Source: Cytidiella melzeri (lineage: Eukaryota > Basidiomycota > Agaricomycetes > Polyporales > Irpicaceae). Taken from it: DNA of 20,857 nucleotides. How positions within the stretch are numbered: position 1 is the stretch's first letter; each line of letters starts with the position of its first letter. Below the pieces are notes generated by a model that was given only the letters and a program-made list of their open reading frames with translations, did not search any database and had not been told where the DNA came from. This document shows positions 18,818 through 20,857 of the stretch, in pieces. Location: NCBI GenBank assembly GCA_022592445.1, contig JABYQR010000551.1, positions 1 through 20,857 of the forward strand. Reading direction: 5' to 3'. Made by a program: the position numbers and the translations under genes.

Positions 18818-20377
18818 TCATCGCCTCGATGAACTAAGACCAGGGACTCTACCATCTGCCCACTCGAGGTCAGATGCAATAGCTTCTGTGATGTTTTCCG
18901 ACGGTTTCCAAGGAATGGAGTCAAAAAGTGCTTTGGGTAATTTCTGAGGTGCGTTGGTGTGTCTGGCGTGGAACTCTGCAATGCTCTCTTTCGCATTGGT
19001 CAGATTTACTGCAGGTTCCCACGTTACATTGCCTTCTCCATAGCCTTTCCATTTGACTAGGTACTGCATTTGCTTCCGATACATCCGACTGTCTAGGATT
19101 TTCTCGACTTCATGGACTTGTTGATCATCTACTATGATCGGTGCTGGTGGTTCTGGTATGAGGCCGTTTACTTCGTTTCCTCGATACGGAGATAGCCGTT
19201 CAACGTTGATGTTGTCGTGAATACAATATCCGGATTTGAGTTTGATCCGATATGTATGTTCACCGGTCTTCTGAAGGACTGTGAAAGGACCAAGCTGTCT
19301 AGGCCCTAGCTTGTCAGACTGCTGATGTACTTTGACGTTCTTGGAAGACAACCACACAAGTTCCCCTTCCTTGAATACTGGAGTGGCTCTACGGGTGTAT
19401 CCGGAAGCTTCGGCCATCTTTTCCTTAGAGAGATGCGAGGCAGCTTCGGCTTCTGCCCGAACCTGTCTGAGCTTTTCTAGGGGTGCGTCTAGATTTGGCA
19501 TACGACTTTGACGACCAATGGGAATGGTAAAGTCCGGTAGATACCCGTACATGACTTCAAACGGAGAATGCTGAGTAGATGAGTTGACCCGGGAGTTGAT
19601 GGCGGATTCAGCCACTGGGATGTATTCTGCCCAATCATCTTGTCGTTGGTCAACAAAGAGTCGTAGAATCTTTTCTACCTCTTGATTTGTTCTTTCTGTT
19701 TGACCATTGGCCTGAGGGTGGTAGGCGGTAGTCATGGCGCCAGTGATGCCTAGCCGTTTGTACAACGCTTGCATGACACGAGCTGCAAACTGGGGTCCTC
19801 TATCGGATATAAACTGTCGGGGAATGCCGTGGAGCCTGAACACCTCTCTGATGTGAAGGTCGGCTATACCGTCTGCTGTGACAGTAGACTGAGTTGGAAT
19901 TACATGTGTTTGCTTGCTGTACAAGTCTGTGTACACGGCAATCATGTCAAAACCTTTACTGCGTGGGAGTGGTCCGACTAAGTCTACACCAACCACCTGC
20001 CAAGGTCCGTCTGGTACTTCGATAGGCTGTATTGGGGCAACCGGGTGCTGTGCTGATTTGGTTCGCTGACATTTGTCCCATCCGAGGACGTATTGTTCTA
20101 CAAATGATGCCATACGAGGCCACCAATAGTGCCGTGTTACTAGTTCCAGGGTTGCGTGTTTGCCAGGATGTCCTGCTGGTAGTGCATCGTGGCATCAACG
20201 TACAATCTCCTTTCGGACTTCTCGATCTTTAGGAATGTACAGCTTTCCTTTGTAGTACACCAGTCCGCTGTCTTCTTCCCACTCCAGTCCACCATCTGTC
20301 AACTTCCGGGGTCCGTCCTTCTTTAGCTTGGCTAATCCCTGAACCACCTCAGCTTCTCGAAGGCTGATGTCTCTGAT
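18818..20377 (-). pseudogene. chromovirus (Ty3/gypsy) integrase with chromodomain
   Basis: In one frame with the RNase H to its right. The zinc finger keeps both His ('CHDALPAGHPGKH') but reads 'LGWDKCQ' where C-x2-C is expected, so the first Cys is Trp. Counting from the Met at 20113, Asp44 ('VGVDLVGP'), Asp104 ('ISDRGPQF') and Glu140 ('ANGQTERTN') make an intact D,D35E triad. A GPF/Y-like module is at 274-280, and a chromodomain spans about 333-382 ('VEKILDSRM', 'YLVKWKGYGEGNVTWEP'). Chromodomains guide insertion to modified chromatin. A TGA at 20197-20195 replaces a codon just before the first zinc-finger His. Pol ends at 18818. The family is clear; this copy is defective. Confidence 0.9.
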
Positions 20378-20857
20378 TCAAGCTTCCAATGGGTCTGTTT
20401 CTAGAGTACTTGAGGCAGCTATGGTTTGGAAGTATTCGGGTTTCAGCACAACTTGTTCTTTGTTGTCTGATGCATCTAGCACTTCCAAGGTTCTAACTCT
20501 GGACAGCGGGTCACCTTGAGTAAGGGTCTTTCCAGGTTTGTGGGTCAACACGAAATCAAATCGGCTAAGGTATAAGGACCACCGAGCTTGTCGTCTAGAC
20601 AGGTCCTGAGCGGTACGCCAGTACTGCAGATTCTGATGATCTGTGATGATCTCGAAGGGCGCGGGTAATCCTTCTAGATAGTGACGCCAATCTTCAAGAG
20701 CTCTGATGATAGCAAGCATTTCTCAATCATAGATCTCGTAGTTCCGTTCGGCTTCGGCCATAGACTGAGACCGAAACGCTACAGGGTGCCATTGTCCATC
20801 CTCTAGTTTCTGTAATAGAACTCCTCCAGTTGCAAAGCCAGACACATCAACTTCAAT
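20378..20857 (-). pseudogene. Ty3/gypsy RNase H (partial, pol continues off the right edge)
   Basis: The frame begins at the window edge with 'VDVSGFATGGVLLQ' (first RNase H Asp), then 'AERNYEIYD', a TGA at 20725-20723, 'EMLAIIRALEDW' (catalytic Glu), 'ITDHQNLQYW' (Asp) and 'QGDPLSR' in place of the usual 'ADALSR'. It closes at a TGA at 20380-20378 and continues in the same frame into integrase. RT proper lies beyond the right edge. Confidence 0.88.

Noticed and set aside
1..20857. CRISPR arrays, rRNA or tRNA genes
   Set aside because: No regularly spaced identical repeats with unique spacers, and no rRNA or complete cloverleaf features. TTCGAA occurrences lack matching stems.

Overview
The window reads as a transposon-rich stretch of a filamentous fungal genome, most likely a basidiomycete. 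Supporting signs are many 45-65 nt GT..AG introns with CTAAC/CTAAT-like branch sites, a chromodomain Ty3/gypsy element, Ty1/copia-type Gag, TATA-containing LTRs, and a fungal-type medium-chain dehydrogenase remnant. No bacterial operon, CRISPR array, rRNA or tRNA gene was seen. The species cannot be named from the sequence alone.

Layout. 1-815 (minus): Ty1/copia Gag with an in-frame stop before its zinc knuckle; the element runs off the left edge. 812-1423 (minus): an open frame with no ATG. 1754-2973 (minus): a possible two-exon gene of unknown family. 2974-4088: no gene. 4089-4496 (plus): a possible small two-exon gene. 4996-5503 (minus): the frameshifted C-terminal half of a zinc-binding-type dehydrogenase. 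6442-10286 (plus): a long multi-exon gene of unknown family, now a pseudogene. It carries a block of tandemly duplicated phase-2 exons and is split by a 711 bp solo LTR (9095-9805) with perfect CAAAC target duplications. 10346-10416: a small TA-flanked hairpin. 11144-17092 (minus): a Ty3/gypsy element (LTR, Gag, an extra Trp-rich region, protease, RT, RNase H, integrase), truncated inside integrase. 17093-18799: low-complexity and tandem repeats, the later part perhaps the LTR of the next element. 18803-20857 (minus): the 3' part of a second, chromodomain-bearing Ty3/gypsy element whose pol continues beyond the right edge.

How the parts relate. The solo LTR at 9095 belongs to the same family as the LTR at 16381 that heads the first gypsy element, but they are not the two ends of one insertion: the left copy has its own target duplication and interrupts an exon whose frame resumes exactly beyond it. 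Seven premature stops in the two gypsy elements are all TGA where an Arg (CGA) codon would fit, a pattern expected from C-to-T change at CpG. The region looks like silenced, decaying repeat DNA. The least ordinary content is the multi-exon gene with duplicated exons and the unrecognised domain in the first gypsy element.
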